A DNA stretch of 64,000 nucleotides, from the NCBI RefSeq assembly GCF_918797505.1, contig NC_092802.1, positions 11,427,480 through 11,491,479 of the forward strand. The letters are read 5' to 3'. The DNA is from Bemisia tabaci (Eukaryota; Arthropoda; Insecta; Hemiptera; Aleyrodidae). The position numbers and the translations under genes were made by a program. Shown piece by piece: positions 16,235 to 27,959 of this stretch (position 1 is the stretch's first letter; every line of letters begins with the position of its first letter). A model generated the notes under the pieces. That model searched no databases, had not been told where the DNA came from, and saw nothing but the letters and a program-made list of their open reading frames with translations.

Positions 16235-17154
16235 TGAGTTGTGCTGGTTAAAGAAACGCATTTTGATTTTTTAAGCATATGTAACAGGCATACAGCAAAA
16301 TCAGGTATTTTGTCAAGTGCCTGGGTAAACTGTCAAATATTCCAACTTAAATTGAAATTTGAATTACTTTCCTAATTTTAGAAAAAATGATTCATCGCTC
16401 CTGTAAGTAAAAATTTCTTCTCATGGCCACAGACACTCATCTGCCTTCGCGTTTTACTCCCGGATTTCTAAAAATTTAGATTAAGGCTGATAGCAATGAT
16501 TTTCTTTTCTATTTCTTTTTTTTTTCAATTGGGTTAGTGACTTTTATCCCTGCATTGATTATACCATACCTAAAATCGTTTAGTTGAATCTGCGTTTCCT
16601 TGAATTTCCTATTAAGAGATCAAATTATTTATATTTTCTCATTTACCGCCGTGGCAGGAGCATATCTCGCGTCGCCTCACAAGATCGCGTGATGTGAAGC
16701 GCATTGCGTGTTGCGTAAGACCACCAATACGGCGCAACTAGCGGTCATTACCGAGGCAAATCAGTCGCACTCTCATCCTCGTCAAAGCTGCCACATATTA
16801 AAGAAAAAAGGTGTGAAAATAAAAAAAGATTCTCACCTTACTTTGATTCTTATGCTTTTAGTGTGAACATCTGCCAGTAACGTAGCAATGGTAAACTTTT
16901 GAGTAATTTAATTCAGTACTATTATGGCAGTGCAATCAAAACAAGTATGTATATATTTCTCTTTGTATGTAATAGAAATGGGTGCAGTGTTGCAAACCAG
17001 TCAAATTCTCTTGGAATTTAGCGGTTTTCTAAAGTGACTAAATGACCGATGATCGGCTAAAATGACTTTAAATTGAAATTGATGGGATGAAAATCTGGCA
17101 GAATTGACTCTAAATCGTGTGAAATATAGCGTGAAGGAATGGTAAATTGTACAA
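16235..17154. other. no gene seen
   Basis: AT-rich except for a slightly CpG-rich patch near 16.65-16.78 kb. No exon chain, repeat or RNA gene recognised. Confidence 0.4.
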
Positions 17155-17409
17155 CACTGGAAAAAAAAACACATAGGATCTAGAGTCCAGACTCTTAAAA
17201 ACATCGACAAGAAAAAGTACTCTTGATTCTATCAGAATCGAGCTTAAATCAAGCACCACTGAACCAAGCCTCTTAATTTAAACGGATTTCGTTTTGATTC
17301 AAGCAAAAATCCAATGGAATCAAGAGTATTTTTTCTTGTCAATTTTTTCAAGAGTCCGGTTTCTAGATCCAATGTGGTTTTTTTTCCTGTGCAATCTTTT
17401 TTTTCAGTG
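17155..17409. mobile_element. TA-type MITE, CACTGG/CCAGTG family, rearranged
   Basis: Starts CACTGGAAAAAAAAACACAT and ends TTTTTTTTTCAGTG, with the family interior (CTAGAGTCCAGACTCTTAAA, CTTGATTCAAGC). It carries an extra short duplicated T-run near the right end. Confidence 0.65.
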
Positions 17410-17488
17410 TATAAAAAAGTATGGCAGGAAGTCTGCGACATTGCAAATCGAGGTACGTGGTTTGAAAGTTTCACCGTCGACTTTTGTA
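17410..17488. mobile_element. remnant of GACGGTGTAAGTC-family MITE
   Basis: About 75 bp matching one arm of that family (AAGTATGGCAGGAAGTCTGCG and TTTCACCGTCGAC), caught between two CACTGG MITEs. Confidence 0.5.
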
Positions 17489-17716
17489 CACTGGAAAAAA
17501 AAAACATATAGGATCTAGAGTCCAGACTCTTAAAAAAATCGAAAAGCAAAAATACTCTTGATTCAATCAGATTTAAGCTTAAATCAAGAACCCAGCCTCT
17601 TAATTTGAGCGGATTTTCTTTTGATTTGAGCTTGAATCTGATTCAATCAAGAGTATTTTTTCTTGTCAATGTTTTCAAGAGTCTGGACTCTAGATCCAGT
17701 GTGTTTTTTTCCAGTG
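17489..17716. mobile_element. TA-flanked MITE, CACTGG/CCAGTG family
   Basis: CACTGGAAAAAAAAAAC..TTTTTTTCCAGTG, 228 bp, flanked on both sides by TA (17487-17488 and 17717-17718), as expected of a Tc1/mariner-type target site. Confidence 0.85.
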
Positions 17717-18164
17717 TATGCATACTGACAACCCTGCCTTATTTCTACGCACTTAACCCCAGTGCACCGCGCGTTGCATCCATTCGAATGTTTGGCCCAA
17801 GGTCCTCAACCTTGTTTTACGAGCCGTGTTTTTATTTGCCTCAGATCATTATCCGATCCCGAGCAGGGAACAATACGAATTGAAACGTCAAAGACCGACA
17901 TAGGGAACGGCCGCCGGGTGCCGAGTGCGGTGGATCTCCCTTGAAACGTCTTAAAGTATTTTTAATGGCCGTTAAGTGTGTGTGCGTGAAGGGGGAGGAG
18001 GTGTCTGGGAGGACTGACCATCCAGAAATAAATTAGAGCTTCTCAGCGGTGGAGATTCAAAGCTGAAGGCTCTTCTAAATTCGTTTAACGATATTTCGTT
18101 TAGATTTTTAGGGGCTGTAGATATATCCCCTTTAGAAGTACCTTCATCGTGCAAGATTAATGTT

Positions 18165-18392
18165 CACTGGAAAAAAAAACACATTGGATCTAGAGTCTAG
18201 ACTCTTGAAAACATTGACAAGAAAAAATACTCTTGATTCAATCGGATTTTTGCTTGAATCAAAACGAAATCCGCTTAAATCAAGAGGCTTGGTTCTTGAT
18301 TTAAGCTAGATTCTGATTGAATCAAGAGTATTTTTTCTTGTCGATGTTTTTAAGAGTCTGGACTCTAGATCCGATGTGTTTTTTTTCCAGTG
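18165..18392. mobile_element. MITE, CACTGG/CCAGTG family
   Basis: Best-preserved member: CACTGGAAAAAAAAACACAT to ATGTGTTTTTTTTCCAGTG, 228 bp, with perfectly paired arms around AATCAAGAGGCTTGGTTCTT. The TA flank is not intact here. Confidence 0.85.
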
Positions 18393-18404
18393 TTTGAAGC
18401 TACA

Positions 18405-18658
18405 CTGCCATACTGAGGAAAAACGCGGTATGAACCTCCAGGCGTTGCTAAAATTTCCTTTGATAAAATACGAATCGATTGGGGAAATTGTAAATATTTT
18501 CCTTCCAATTTTTCAGACTAATTTTTTCGCAATTTAATCTAAAATATATGCAAATTTCAAAGAAAAATCGGCATAAATTTCGTCAAAAATACATGTTTTA
18601 TCGGGGGAAATTTGGCAACTCTTGAATGTTCATTTGGCGTTCTTCCTTAGTACGTCAG
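18405..18658. mobile_element. MITE, CTGCCGTGCTAAGG family
   Basis: CTGCCATACTGAGGAAAAAC to GTTCTTCCTTAGTACGTCAG, 254 bp, directly following the MITE at 18165. Confidence 0.75.
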
Positions 18659-20052
18659 TACAGACGAGCCTAATGTATAAGTTCATTTCAACCTCTAAAA
18701 TATCTCGCATACAGTTAAGTCTTATGACGAAATTTTTGAGGAAAATTGAAACATACACCATGCGGTTTTTCCGTAATTTTAAATTTTTTATTCATTTATT
18801 TTGTTTAACTTCCAGGTTTCTTTCTTGCAAAGAGGGAGTACAGTGCATGTCTTTAAAATGCAACATATTTTCCGTAATTGTAATGCGTATAAAAATCCTT
18901 GTAACAATCAGCCAATTTTAGGGACACAAAAAATTTTTGAGTATGTTTTGATGGAATTATGAGTGAGTCGCTTCAGTTGAAGGAGGCTTTGCTCCAATTA
19001 TCCCTTAAAGTTACGAGGAATATTTCCGCTTAATCGCTGAAAGACATTCATGATGTTACTTGTGCTTTTTTCGTTTTCAAAGCCATAGCAACTATCTCTA
19101 CTTCCGTAGATTATACTGAAGTCATAAGGAAGAAGCTTGTACGTGTTTGGGGTAGTCTTGAAAGGATTGCGAGGTAAAGGAACCTTCTCACTCCCTTCCC
19201 CTCCCCTAGAAAATTTTGAAGATTTGTCGAAACTTTACATGTATTTATCATTGTGAACTTTTTGCCCTTATTTTGATCGATTCATGAGGCACCTCAAAGA
19301 CGTCAGTAGAAGTATTTGAAGTTGCTGACGGCTCTGCGAAAATTTAGGTTTTTGAGAGTATATTCTCCGATTCAATTTTTCCATGATCTTTTTAACTTTA
19401 CCTGATAAGATTTCAACCTGTGAGACGATTATTTAATGCACTAAAATGTATTCAGAATATCAATGGATATTTTATCTGTTACAAACATTTCAGTTTTGCT
19501 TCGAAGATTTAAACCCGCCAGTCTTTTCCCGGCACAGACGAACTGACTAAATGGCTGATCGCATGGATCATTTTGAAAATTCTTGTAAAAAAATTATCTG
19601 TTTCTTTCTTCTGAATCCGAACACCATCTTCCTAAAAAAGATATCACTCCAAAAATTTCACGGAGAAAAAAAGCTCGGTTATTAATCGGCGGCCAAGCAC
19701 TTTCGTTCATTAAGCGTACTTTTGATTCATGAAACCGTACTTTGAAACCAAACTAATCGAAAAAAAAAATAAATAAATCACAAGGTCTCAGGTCTGGGCC
19801 CGACATCATGAGAGAATGCAACACTGTATTTTTTTCGGAAAATACACTAAAAGTTTGGCATCATGAACCGGGTCGCAGGAAGGGTTTGGCTGAATAATAG
19901 ACCAGTAACCAGACCCAAAAATACTGTTATATGAACCGAATAGTACCTATGACCAAGATAGAACAGTACTTCTACGGTCCATTAGACCGAACATTTTTCA
20001 TCGTATATACATGCATAGTGATGCAGGATTAAAGTTAAAAAAAGTACTTTAC
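18659..20052. other. no exon identified; likely intron or flank of the GTPase gene
   Basis: This is the 3' side of the minus-strand GTPase first exon, so at least part should be its first intron. I found no further GTPase exon (G3 DxxG or NKxD) on the minus strand here. Confidence 0.35.
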
Positions 20053-20113
20053 CTGTTTTTCCACATCTGCTGCCGCCAAGAACGACGATTCTGATTGTAT
20101 TTAAATTCGTCAT
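20053..20113 (-). CDS. first coding exon of a Ras-superfamily small GTPase
   Basis: On the minus strand the ATG at 20113-20111 opens a 61-base exon ending in a GTAAAG donor at 20052. It encodes 20 codons containing IRIVVLGGSRCGKT, a phosphate-binding P-loop (GxxxxGKT) after a short beta strand, placed about eleven residues from the start as in Ras-type proteins. Such proteins bind and hydrolyse GTP as signalling switches. The loop has Arg-Cys rather than the usual residues before GKT, which points to a divergent Ras-like branch (for example RERG/RASL types) rather than Ras itself; that placement is inference. The remaining exons should lie at lower coordinates and were not found. A CpG-rich block about 1 kb upstream could be the promoter. 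Confidence 0.6.
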
Positions 20114-21164
20114 CTTCCGCCACGCCAAAAAAAAAATTGTATCCAAAAGCGGTCAGTGAAAATCAAACCTCACATTTTTCAGTTTCAAACCGCACCAACA
20201 ATTTTACCGCTTTGCAAATCCTTCATTCGTCGCTGAATTCATCTCGCACTTGTGATTGGTATCATGATGTCAGTCAATCAAAGATATTTTTGGGTAACTT
20301 AAAATATTTCACGACGGCCCACACTTCCAAATTGAACGAGCTTTATTGAAAATACTTTTTTTAATTCTTGAGTTTTTAATTGGAATTCGGTAAAACACTG
20401 GTCGCACAAAAACCGTTGAAATTTTATGAGCTCCCAAAAAAATTACACTTGTGAAGGGATGAGTTACCCATTTAGTGTCACTTTGTCACTTGATTGCACT
20501 TGTTGTGTTTCTCAAATTGCTGCCAGCGATACATAAAATTCTACTTGTTGATAAAATTGATCGAGCTTTCACGATTCTAATTTGGTGCTACTGTGTGCTA
20601 GTGGATTACAATCACAGAGAAAATTAATCAATTAAAGCATAATTGAATCGTCCGTTTTATTTATTTTAAAAACATTTGATTAACTTCATCCTACAAGTTT
20701 CTTTAAACAAGATCGCCAAACTACAAGGTCTAATTTTAGCACCTCCAGCACAGTGTCAACACGACAAATAGGTTTACTTAATTCAAATGTCACAGGGCAT
20801 CCTTTCCTTTATCGTCTTTTTTTTAAAGAAAAACAAAAAACAAACTGAACCTCAGAAAAACACTTCCTTCCCTGAAAGAAGTTCGACGTAAATATATTTT
20901 CACAGATTTTGAGCACTTCAACTACAAATTTGATGCGTGATACAAGTTGTATCTCACACTGATCAAAACCAACCGAAATCCTCAATATAAAACTCCGTTT
21001 AGTAAAATCGAACACGATTTGTTTTCCAACGAGGAAAAATAATAAAGTCAACTTGCATAGTTAATTTACCTAGACTTGTAAAAATCATAAGTGTTCAAAT
21101 AAGGAATATGTTGAAAACGTTAAAAAGAATACTGGAACTTTAATATTGTAACCTAGGATTTTGT
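20114..21164. other. 5' flank of the GTPase exon; no other gene
   Basis: AT-rich, with a few short overlapping frames and no domain. It may include 5' untranslated exon or intron of the GTPase gene. Confidence 0.3.
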
Positions 21165-21400
21165 CAAAACGCGCGTCAAAAAACCGCGGGAGATCGCGAA
21201 CGGAGTCTGACGAGCATGTGCGCTGGCGAACGCGTGCGCTTGGTGGAGCGTCGAGAAGCAAACTGACTCGCGATTTCGCGCATTCTCACGTGAGTCTCCA
21301 CGTGCGACCGGGACCCGACCGGTGCATAGCGTACCCGAAGAAAGTTCCGCACCGACCGCTTGGGCTCCTGACGGTGGCTGGCGCGGGCCCCTGAGCGGGG
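21165..21400. promoter_or_regulatory. CpG-rich block, candidate promoter region
   Basis: About 235 bp unusually rich in CG dinucleotides (GCGCGTC, CGCGTGCGC, TTTCGCGC) in an otherwise AT-rich window, including a CACGTG E-box core near 21300. It lies about 1.05 kb upstream of the minus-strand GTPase start codon, which makes it a candidate promoter or first untranslated exon. No transcription start can be seen directly. Confidence 0.35.
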
Positions 21401-21486
21401 TGATTGTTGAAGCTGATAGACAAAGCTATAGACAAACAAGACGGGATCAGGACGTTGCATCCACCTGGGATGCATCCACCCAGTCG

Positions 21487-21550
21487 TTAGGTTAGGTTAG
21501 GTTAGGTTAGGTTAGATTAGGTTAGGTTAGGTTGGTTAGATTAGGTTAGG
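21487..21550. repeat. (TTAGG)n tract of the insect telomere type
   Basis: About a dozen TTAGG units with a few TTAGA/TTGG variants, reading GTTAGGTTAGGTTAGG. It is interstitial here because ordinary sequence lies on both sides. Confidence 0.85.
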
Positions 21551-21789
21551 TTTGGTTCTTTTTTAAAAAAAAAAAACAAAAAAAAAAATTATCAAAATTC
21601 TCCAAAAAAGTACACGAGTTTTTTTCATAGACTTTTTTTCTGCGAAAATTTCAATTTAAAAATTATACAAAAACTTTTTCCTGGACTATAATTTTAGCGG
21701 TCTTTGAGAGTTATTGAGAAGCAAATTTTAACTGTTGTTCTTGCCAGGGGCGCCAGGGCCATAGTAAAAATTGAATTACAACACCATGT

Positions 21790-22436
21790 GATTTCCATAA
21801 GACGTTGCTTACATGCCATCACTGCACATAAAATAATTATCTCAAGAAATCGCATTTACTCAATAATCGACTCCACCACATGGTTCATTAGGGTTTTTAA
21901 CTATGCAACTATTCGGCCTTTGAAGCCTCACTAGGAAGTATCTTTTCACAGTGAAGGCGTCACTTACACTTCGTCACTGTTCCTGAAACAACTATCCCAA
22001 GCAATCGCATTTACTCAATAATCAACGCCGCTTTGTTCTTGATTGGGGTTTTTAAATGATGCAACTATTCGGCCTCTAATGCCGAACTAGGGAGTATCTT
22101 TTCACAGTGAAGGCGTTTCTTAAACGCCATCACTGTTCATTGAACAATTCTCTCAAGAAATCGCATTTACTCAATAATAATCTACTCCGCCACATGGTTC
22201 ATTGGGATTCTTGAATGATGCAACTATTCGGCCTCTGAAGCCGCGCTAGGAAGTATCTTCTCACAGTGAAGGCGTTTTTTAAGCGCCGTCACTGCCCATT
22301 AAACAAAGCATCTCAAGAAATCGCATCTACTCATTGTCAATAATCCACTCCACTACATGGTTCATTGGGGTTTTAAATGATGCAACTATTTGGCTTTAGA
22401 AGCCACGCTAGGAAGTATCTTTGCACGCTGAAGGAG
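21790..22436. repeat. tandem repeat, about 156-bp unit, 4 copies
   Basis: The phrase CTCAAGAAATCGCATTTACT recurs at about 21841, 21996, 22152 and 22312, followed each time by ATGCAACTATTCGGCCT and GGAAGTATCTTTTCACAGTG. Units have diverged by point changes and small indels. No continuous reading frame. Confidence 0.85.
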
Positions 22437-23067
22437 CTACTCATGGGTCATCAATCGTCAATCCTCATCAAAAATTAACTCCCTTGAGAGCTTGGGAACA
22501 GAAGAGCAGGAAGTTGCGCTGATGATACATCCAATTAGTTCCGAAACGCGTCTACAGTTGCCTGCCTGTCTGATTGCTCGTGACTAGTGTTTCCCCCAAT
22601 AGCATAACTTGGAGAGGGAAAATTCACTATCAATGTGTTTTTCCCCACAAAAATGCGAGTATTTCTATTTAATCGAAACAAGCACCTCTGACTTCGACTT
22701 AATGTTACCATCTAAGAGGGTGATGAAGATGTGATAACTTACAAAAAAGTAGATCAACGTTGCTCAACGGGAGTGCATAACCGCATTATAACTAATCTCA
22801 TGAGTTAAAAAAATATTAAGCTATGAATTCAAAGAAGAGTCAAAGGGGAAACCAACATTTTTTTCCAAATTTCTGCGAATTGTCTTTATTCATTCGAAAG
22901 TGGTTGCAAAAATAGTTCAAAGAGACGTATTGGTTAGTTACGTCATGCGAAAAATAAAATATAATCTGAGATTCTGAAATTTCATTGGAACGGAGAGGTG
23001 CGCATTTTTCGGTCCGTACTTGAAACTGTGTATAGCACTGTTTGAACACATGTGTAAAAGTATCATA

Positions 23068-23316
23068 TGGACGGAGTTAAACAGAAAGGAACCAAGCCAC
23101 ATCGGGATCGAACAGAGAAAAGGAGGTTCAAAGTTTAGCTCCTGCATAAGACTCAATGTAAAAGATAAACTTCAAGTTCAATCTCTGCAAAATTTGCTCC
23201 AACAAAAACTTTGAATTTTTGGCGATAGATAGTAGAGCAGTGGTTCAGTTCAAAACCACTCGTAACTCAATTTTCCCCAAAATGTGGGTTGGTTCCTTTC
23301 TGCTTAATTCAGTCCA
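23068..23316. mobile_element. TA-flanked MITE with TGGACGGAGTTAA ends
   Basis: Inverted ends TGGACGGAGTTAAACAGAAA and TTTCTGCTTAATTCAGTCCA, 249 bp, between TA dinucleotides (23066-23067 and 23317-23318). The other segmental copy (near 34005) lacks it. Confidence 0.75.
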
Positions 23317-23428
23317 TATTTCATTTAAATTGAGTGTGGTGGAACATAAAATCAAACAGCGTCGGTGTGCACTATAATTCGCATTTTGAATTGTGACTTG
23401 TTGGGAGGTAGGCGCGAAGTAAGTAATC

Positions 23429-26400
23429 ATGTTATGCAAATTCTTTATCGCTTTGGATTTGCTCTGCGTATGTACATTCGATATTTACTTAAAATCCTCT
23501 TAATACTCAATCGATTGAAGAATTAGTTTGGCACTTTCCGAAGATGCTATTAGTTGGTAATCGGAAAAACTCATTGATTACACGGTGCTGGTAAGCGGTT
23601 TCTGAGCTTTTGCAATAAAATAAAAATAAATAAATAAAAAAATCCAAATAGCTTCCTGCATAACACGTTCCTCTTTAAACCGTCTAAGTCATCAAACTGC
23701 TTAGCAAAAACTTTAAAATCGCCAGAGACTCTCCATCTCCACCCCCGCTTCAAAAAAATAATTGAAAATAAAATTAAAGAGGTGAAGAGACGAAATTTGA
23801 TGCCTGGTACTTATTGCAAACAGAAACTAAGAAGGGGTTGAATTTTCTGAAAATTTGAGAGCAATTGTTTGAAATGGATGGTTTATTTTAATTTTTGAAT
23901 AATTAAATAATTCTATATTTTTTGTTTCGGTTAATTTGTAGTGTCATAAATACATTTTACACTTGTGTTAAAATAAAGATCTTATCAATTCATGCTATCG
24001 GTGTTATTTATATACTTTTTCAATTCAGTTATTTATCTATCTTTGAAGATTAGGCTCATAGATTCTAATTTTAACTTGACAAATTAACGTTCTCTTCACG
24101 TATATTCCTTCCGAATTTTCTTTTCTTTTCTGTAGACATTCAGTTTAGCTGCGCTGTTAGACATACATGCTGGAGACAAAACAGACTTTCTCACGGTACG
24201 TCCTGAATTTATTAAAACAACGTGCGAAAGTTCAATTTTTTCCTCGCTTTCCATTTGTTATCACGATAATCAGGCGGAGAGGAACCAAACACTGAAGCAG
24301 AACTTTGAAGTTAAGGTGATTCGATGGACGCCATATTTTGTGTCAGAACGGCATGCGATATATTGCATCAATTGGTTCCATTTTTTCAGCTACTTGTCAT
24401 TTTTCTTCAATTTTGAGATCGCAATTCTGTTGTCAGGAGACTAAAGCACGCAGACCCCAATTTTAACTAAGAAATTCAACGTAATATAGGCGTGGTTTTT
24501 TTAGAGAGAAAATATCGCAATCAAGTGCAGTTTCGATATCAGTATCGAATGCGATGTTTTCCCTCTAAAAAAACCACGCCTTTATTACGTTGAATTTCTT
24601 TGTTAAAATTGGTAAGTGAGTGCTTTAGTCTCCTGACAACAGAATTGCGATCTCAAAATTGGAGAAAAATGACGAGTAGCTGAAAAAATGGAACCAATTG
24701 ATGCGATATATCGCATGCCGTTCTGACACAAATATGGCGTCCATCGAATCACCTTAAATGAAGGTAGTTTCGTGCTACAAATTTACTGATTCAGAGGCTA
24801 CGTCATTCGATATATGTACAGTGCCGTTTAATGTTTTTAGTGTGAATGGTTACTCAACCACGTCGTATTGTTGAATGTGCCTAAAGAGCGACGCCAAAAA
24901 CGACCGTTTTTTGGCACAATTTGGGCCAGAAGGGATTTTTCTGAAACCGGGCCCAAACGATACCTTATGATACCCTAAAACTCTGGTAAAAATTTTAGCT
25001 TGAGTATACGCACGATTTTTGAGAAATGAGGGGGCAAAGTTGCCAAATCGCCATCATTCTGGACAGCATTTCTACAGCAAAAAGACGGGAAAAATGGACG
25101 AAAAAGTTACACCTTTGATGGGTTTTGGCTGTAAATGTTTTCATTGGGCCCCCAAGCATTTAACTGTGTTCAGTTTCAAAAATTTTGGTCGCACAGTGGT
25201 CCAAAATGAGGGGAAATCGTCGATAAATCAGGATTCTTTGTCAATTTTTTAGAAATGGAAGTAAAATTGTCGGTCTGCTGCAGTTTTCATGGCTAACAAT
25301 GTTCGTATCGGTCATCAATGCATGAAATTGTGTTCAGCTTCACACATTCACATCGCACATTGGTAAAAAATGGGGGAATTAGTGGACAAATTAAGATCCC
25401 CTGTCAAACTTTTTAAAAATGAAGTGAAACTGTTGATCCCCGGTAGAGTTTAGATCCCGGAAAAATTATTTAAATTCTTTTTTTGACTATTTAAATTTTT
25501 TTTTAATTTTCTCTCTCCATGTTTCCTTCTTTTTTTAAAATTTCTGAAAGTTTGCATATTTTATTGAGATAATGCTACAAAGTCTATTCTATAACAAAGT
25601 TCTATAAACAATACGGTCTGACATGTAGTAATAATTATAAAAATTAAAAACATGAATTTTTCCGGGATCTAAACTCTACTGGGGACCAACAGTTTCACTT
25701 CATTTTTAAAAAGTTTTCAGAGGATCTCTATTTGTCCACTAATTCCCCCATTTTTGACCACTGTGCGATATAAATTTGTGAAGCTGAACACAATTTCATG
25801 CATTGATGACCGATACGAACATTGTCAGCCATGAAAACTGCAGGAGACCGACAATTTTACTTCCATTTCTAAAAATTTGACAAAGAATCCTGATTTATCG
25901 ACGATTTCCCCCCATTTTGGACCACTGTGCGACCAAAATTTTTGAAACTGAACACATTTAAATGCTTGGGGGCCCAATGAGAACATTTACAGCCAAAACC
26001 CATCAAAGGTGTAACTTTTTCGTCCATTTTTCCCGTCTTTTTGCTGTAGAGATGCTGTCCAGAATGATGGCGATTTGGCAACTTTGCCCCCTCATTTCTC
26101 AAAAACCGTGCGTATACTCAAGCTAAAATTTTTACCAGAGTTTTAGGGTATCATAAGGTATCGTTTGGGCCCGGTTTCAGAAAAATCCCTTCTGGCCCAA
26201 ATTGTGCCATTCTTGGCGTCGCTCTTTACCGCGCGAACAGTGGTGAGGCGACTGAGGCGTGAATGATCGGTTATCGATACTTTCCCATTTGAAGCTAAGG
26301 TAAAAAATCGATTATTAAAGTGATCGTTGCGAACATCCTGCTATCTCTTTCCATGGGCTTAAATAGAGTACCTTTATAGACAGAGTATGGCCATTTCTGT

Positions 26401-27959
26401 TCCGGTTTTTCATTGGTCGCGAGCGAACAGGCTGACACGATGCTCTAAGGGCCATAAATAAACAAACTAGATGGTCGTTATCAGCAAGCAAGATTGAGGT
26501 TATGCACATCTTACATCCTCCTGTGTTAAAGGTGAAAGGCAATTTAACAATGTTTTTATGTGTTTTTCGTGTGCTATTCGTAGATATGCTCGTTTAAATT
26601 GTTACTGCCGCATAATTGAAATTTTTGTCAAATTTAGCTTCTCATCGATGTTACGGTGAGCCGCCATCTTGTTTGTTTATTTACGGCCCTAAGAGCATCA
26701 TGAAGCCTAAAAACTCGTTGACCAATCAAAAAGCGGAACAGTTTTCCTGTAGTAAAAAGATACGAATGGCCATACTCTGTCTATAAAGGTACTCTAGGCT
26801 TAAACGGCAGATCAATCGATTTATCACAAATCACGCCACGCCACTGCTTGCAATAGACTACTGCAAGGTATGCATACATCACGGCACATGCTGAAATGAT
26901 TTCAGCATCATGGTATAATCATGTTCCCTCTCATGCGTGCGACGAAAATTACTGAAAGCATCTCTGAACCAAGGTATAATATTTTTCAATGCATATATGT
27001 ATTAACAGCATAAAAATAATGGTATAGACATTTCGGATGGCACACGGTCATTATTGAGTAGGCCTGCTCCTCGTAAACCATTTTAATGTGTTGTGTGTTC
27101 TTCTGAAACCCTATTTAAGCCCATGGAAAGAGATAGCAGGATGTTCGCAACGATCACTTTAATAATCGATTTTTTACCTTAGCTTCAAATGGGAAACTTG
27201 ATTTTCGCAAATAAAAAATTCCGCATATTGAAGTGCGGGGGAAGGGAAACTAAAACTAGGGACACTAAACAACTAAACCACTTTCGGTGTGGAATAACCT
27301 CTATTTTCTACACAAAAACAAAACTTGCTACTCTTACAGGGGCTGACCGGGTTAGGTCTCGGGTCTTGAAACCTCGCAACGACTAACCCCGCACGAGCGG
27401 CTTCCGCGAGCTTTTATGCCAACGCCCGAAGCTTCCGTGCCCAACTCCGACTTCCGAATCGCCGGAAGCCGGGGTCACTCTTGCCGCAAGCTCCGCGCGC
27501 GGACATAAACAATCGCGTCTCAAAAACTCGCATCTAACACGTCTGACCCTGTCACTTCCTCCAAGTGGATCGGTAAAGACCTCGCAGGTCTTTAGCCGAT
27601 ACCACTACAATATTTCTATATCGGAGTGATGTATACAAATGGAATTGGGAAAGAAAACACACTTAAAACATGCAATAACGCACAGTGCAAAATCAAATGA
27701 GAAGAACTGTATGACAAGTGTTAAAAGTGTATCCATATTTCCAATCCTTACTCTTCTGTAAAATATTTTCCTTTTTTCAGAGATTGGCGCGCCGGAAACA
27801 AGAGAGGGTAAGTCACTAACAACGCATGCAATTTTGTTCGTCTGTTCTCAGTGCGATGAAAGAAAATTTGGTAACTGCATCGGAGTAGGCCCGAAGACCC
27901 GTAAACCCTGCTCGTATTTATACAGATGCAGAAGCGATCAAGACCAAGGTCGCAAGTAG
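23429..27959 (+). CDS. small secreted Cys-rich prepropeptide with micro-exons, unit 1
   Basis: Manual model of five tiny exons, all phase 0: 23429-23467 (ATG, MLCKFFIALDLLC, donor GTATGT), 24136-24195 (TFSLAALLDIHAGDKTDFLT, donor GTACGT), 24274-24309 (AERNQTLKQNFE, donor GTTAAG), 27781-27807 (RLARRKQER, donor GTAAGT) and 27852-27959 (35 codons, stop TAG). The first two exons together form a typical signal peptide. The third and fourth form a charged propeptide with a dibasic Arg-Arg site. The last holds four cysteines spaced C-x7-C-x10-C-x5-C with a Tyr inside the last loop. The total is about 89 residues. The long third intron holds mobile elements; the last intron is only 44 bp, which is short for an insect. 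An alternative start (ATG 27711, hydrophobic MTSVKSVSIFP) lies just before exon four. No known family recognised. A secreted effector, toxin-like or antimicrobial peptide role is a guess. Confidence 0.5.
24315..24753. mobile_element. foldback MITE flanked by TTAA
   Basis: 439-bp palindrome between TTAA at 24311-24314 and 24754-24757, same family as 1789. It begins one base after the GTTA of a splice donor, immediately downstream of micro-exon 24274-24309. Confidence 0.85.
24892..26228. mobile_element. 1.34-kb giant inverted-repeat (foldback) element
   Basis: Arms of about 575 bp (24892-25466 and 25653-26228) are almost identical inverse copies, starting TAAAGAGCGACGCCAA. They surround a spacer of about 190 bp. 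Frames in the arms (starting MRNEGAKLPNRHH in both directions) are mirror images of each other and show no transposase motif. The second segmental copy lacks it, so it inserted after that duplication or was lost there. Superfamily unknown. Confidence 0.85.
26238..26846. mobile_element. hAT-like MITE, CAGTGG family, interrupted
   Basis: Outer CAGTGGTGAGGCG..CACGCCACGCCACTG element split by a 433-bp insert at 26364-26796. Without the insert it is close to the family length. Confidence 0.75.
26364..26796. mobile_element. nested hAT-like element with TAGAGTACC ends
   Basis: Perfect inverted ends TAGAGTACCTTTATAGACAG and CTGTCTATAAAGGTACTCTA, flanked by an exact 8-bp duplication GGCTTAAA (26356-26363 and 26797-26804), which defines both borders. 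The interior has no transposase frame, so it is non-autonomous. Confidence 0.9.
27108..27190. mobile_element. partial CAGTGG-family MITE
   Basis: About 80 bp inversely matching 26280-26360 (CATGGAAAGAGATAGCAGGA, AATAATCGATTTTTTACC). It interrupts a stretch that is continuous at 36200-36245 in the second segmental copy. Confidence 0.6.

Noticed and set aside
21487..21550. True chromosome end
   Set aside because: The TTAGG tract is short and lies inside ordinary sequence on both sides.
25019..26102. Two 77-codon frames starting MRNEGAKLPNRHH, one per strand
   Set aside because: They are the same sequence in the two arms of the giant palindrome, with no transposase motif.
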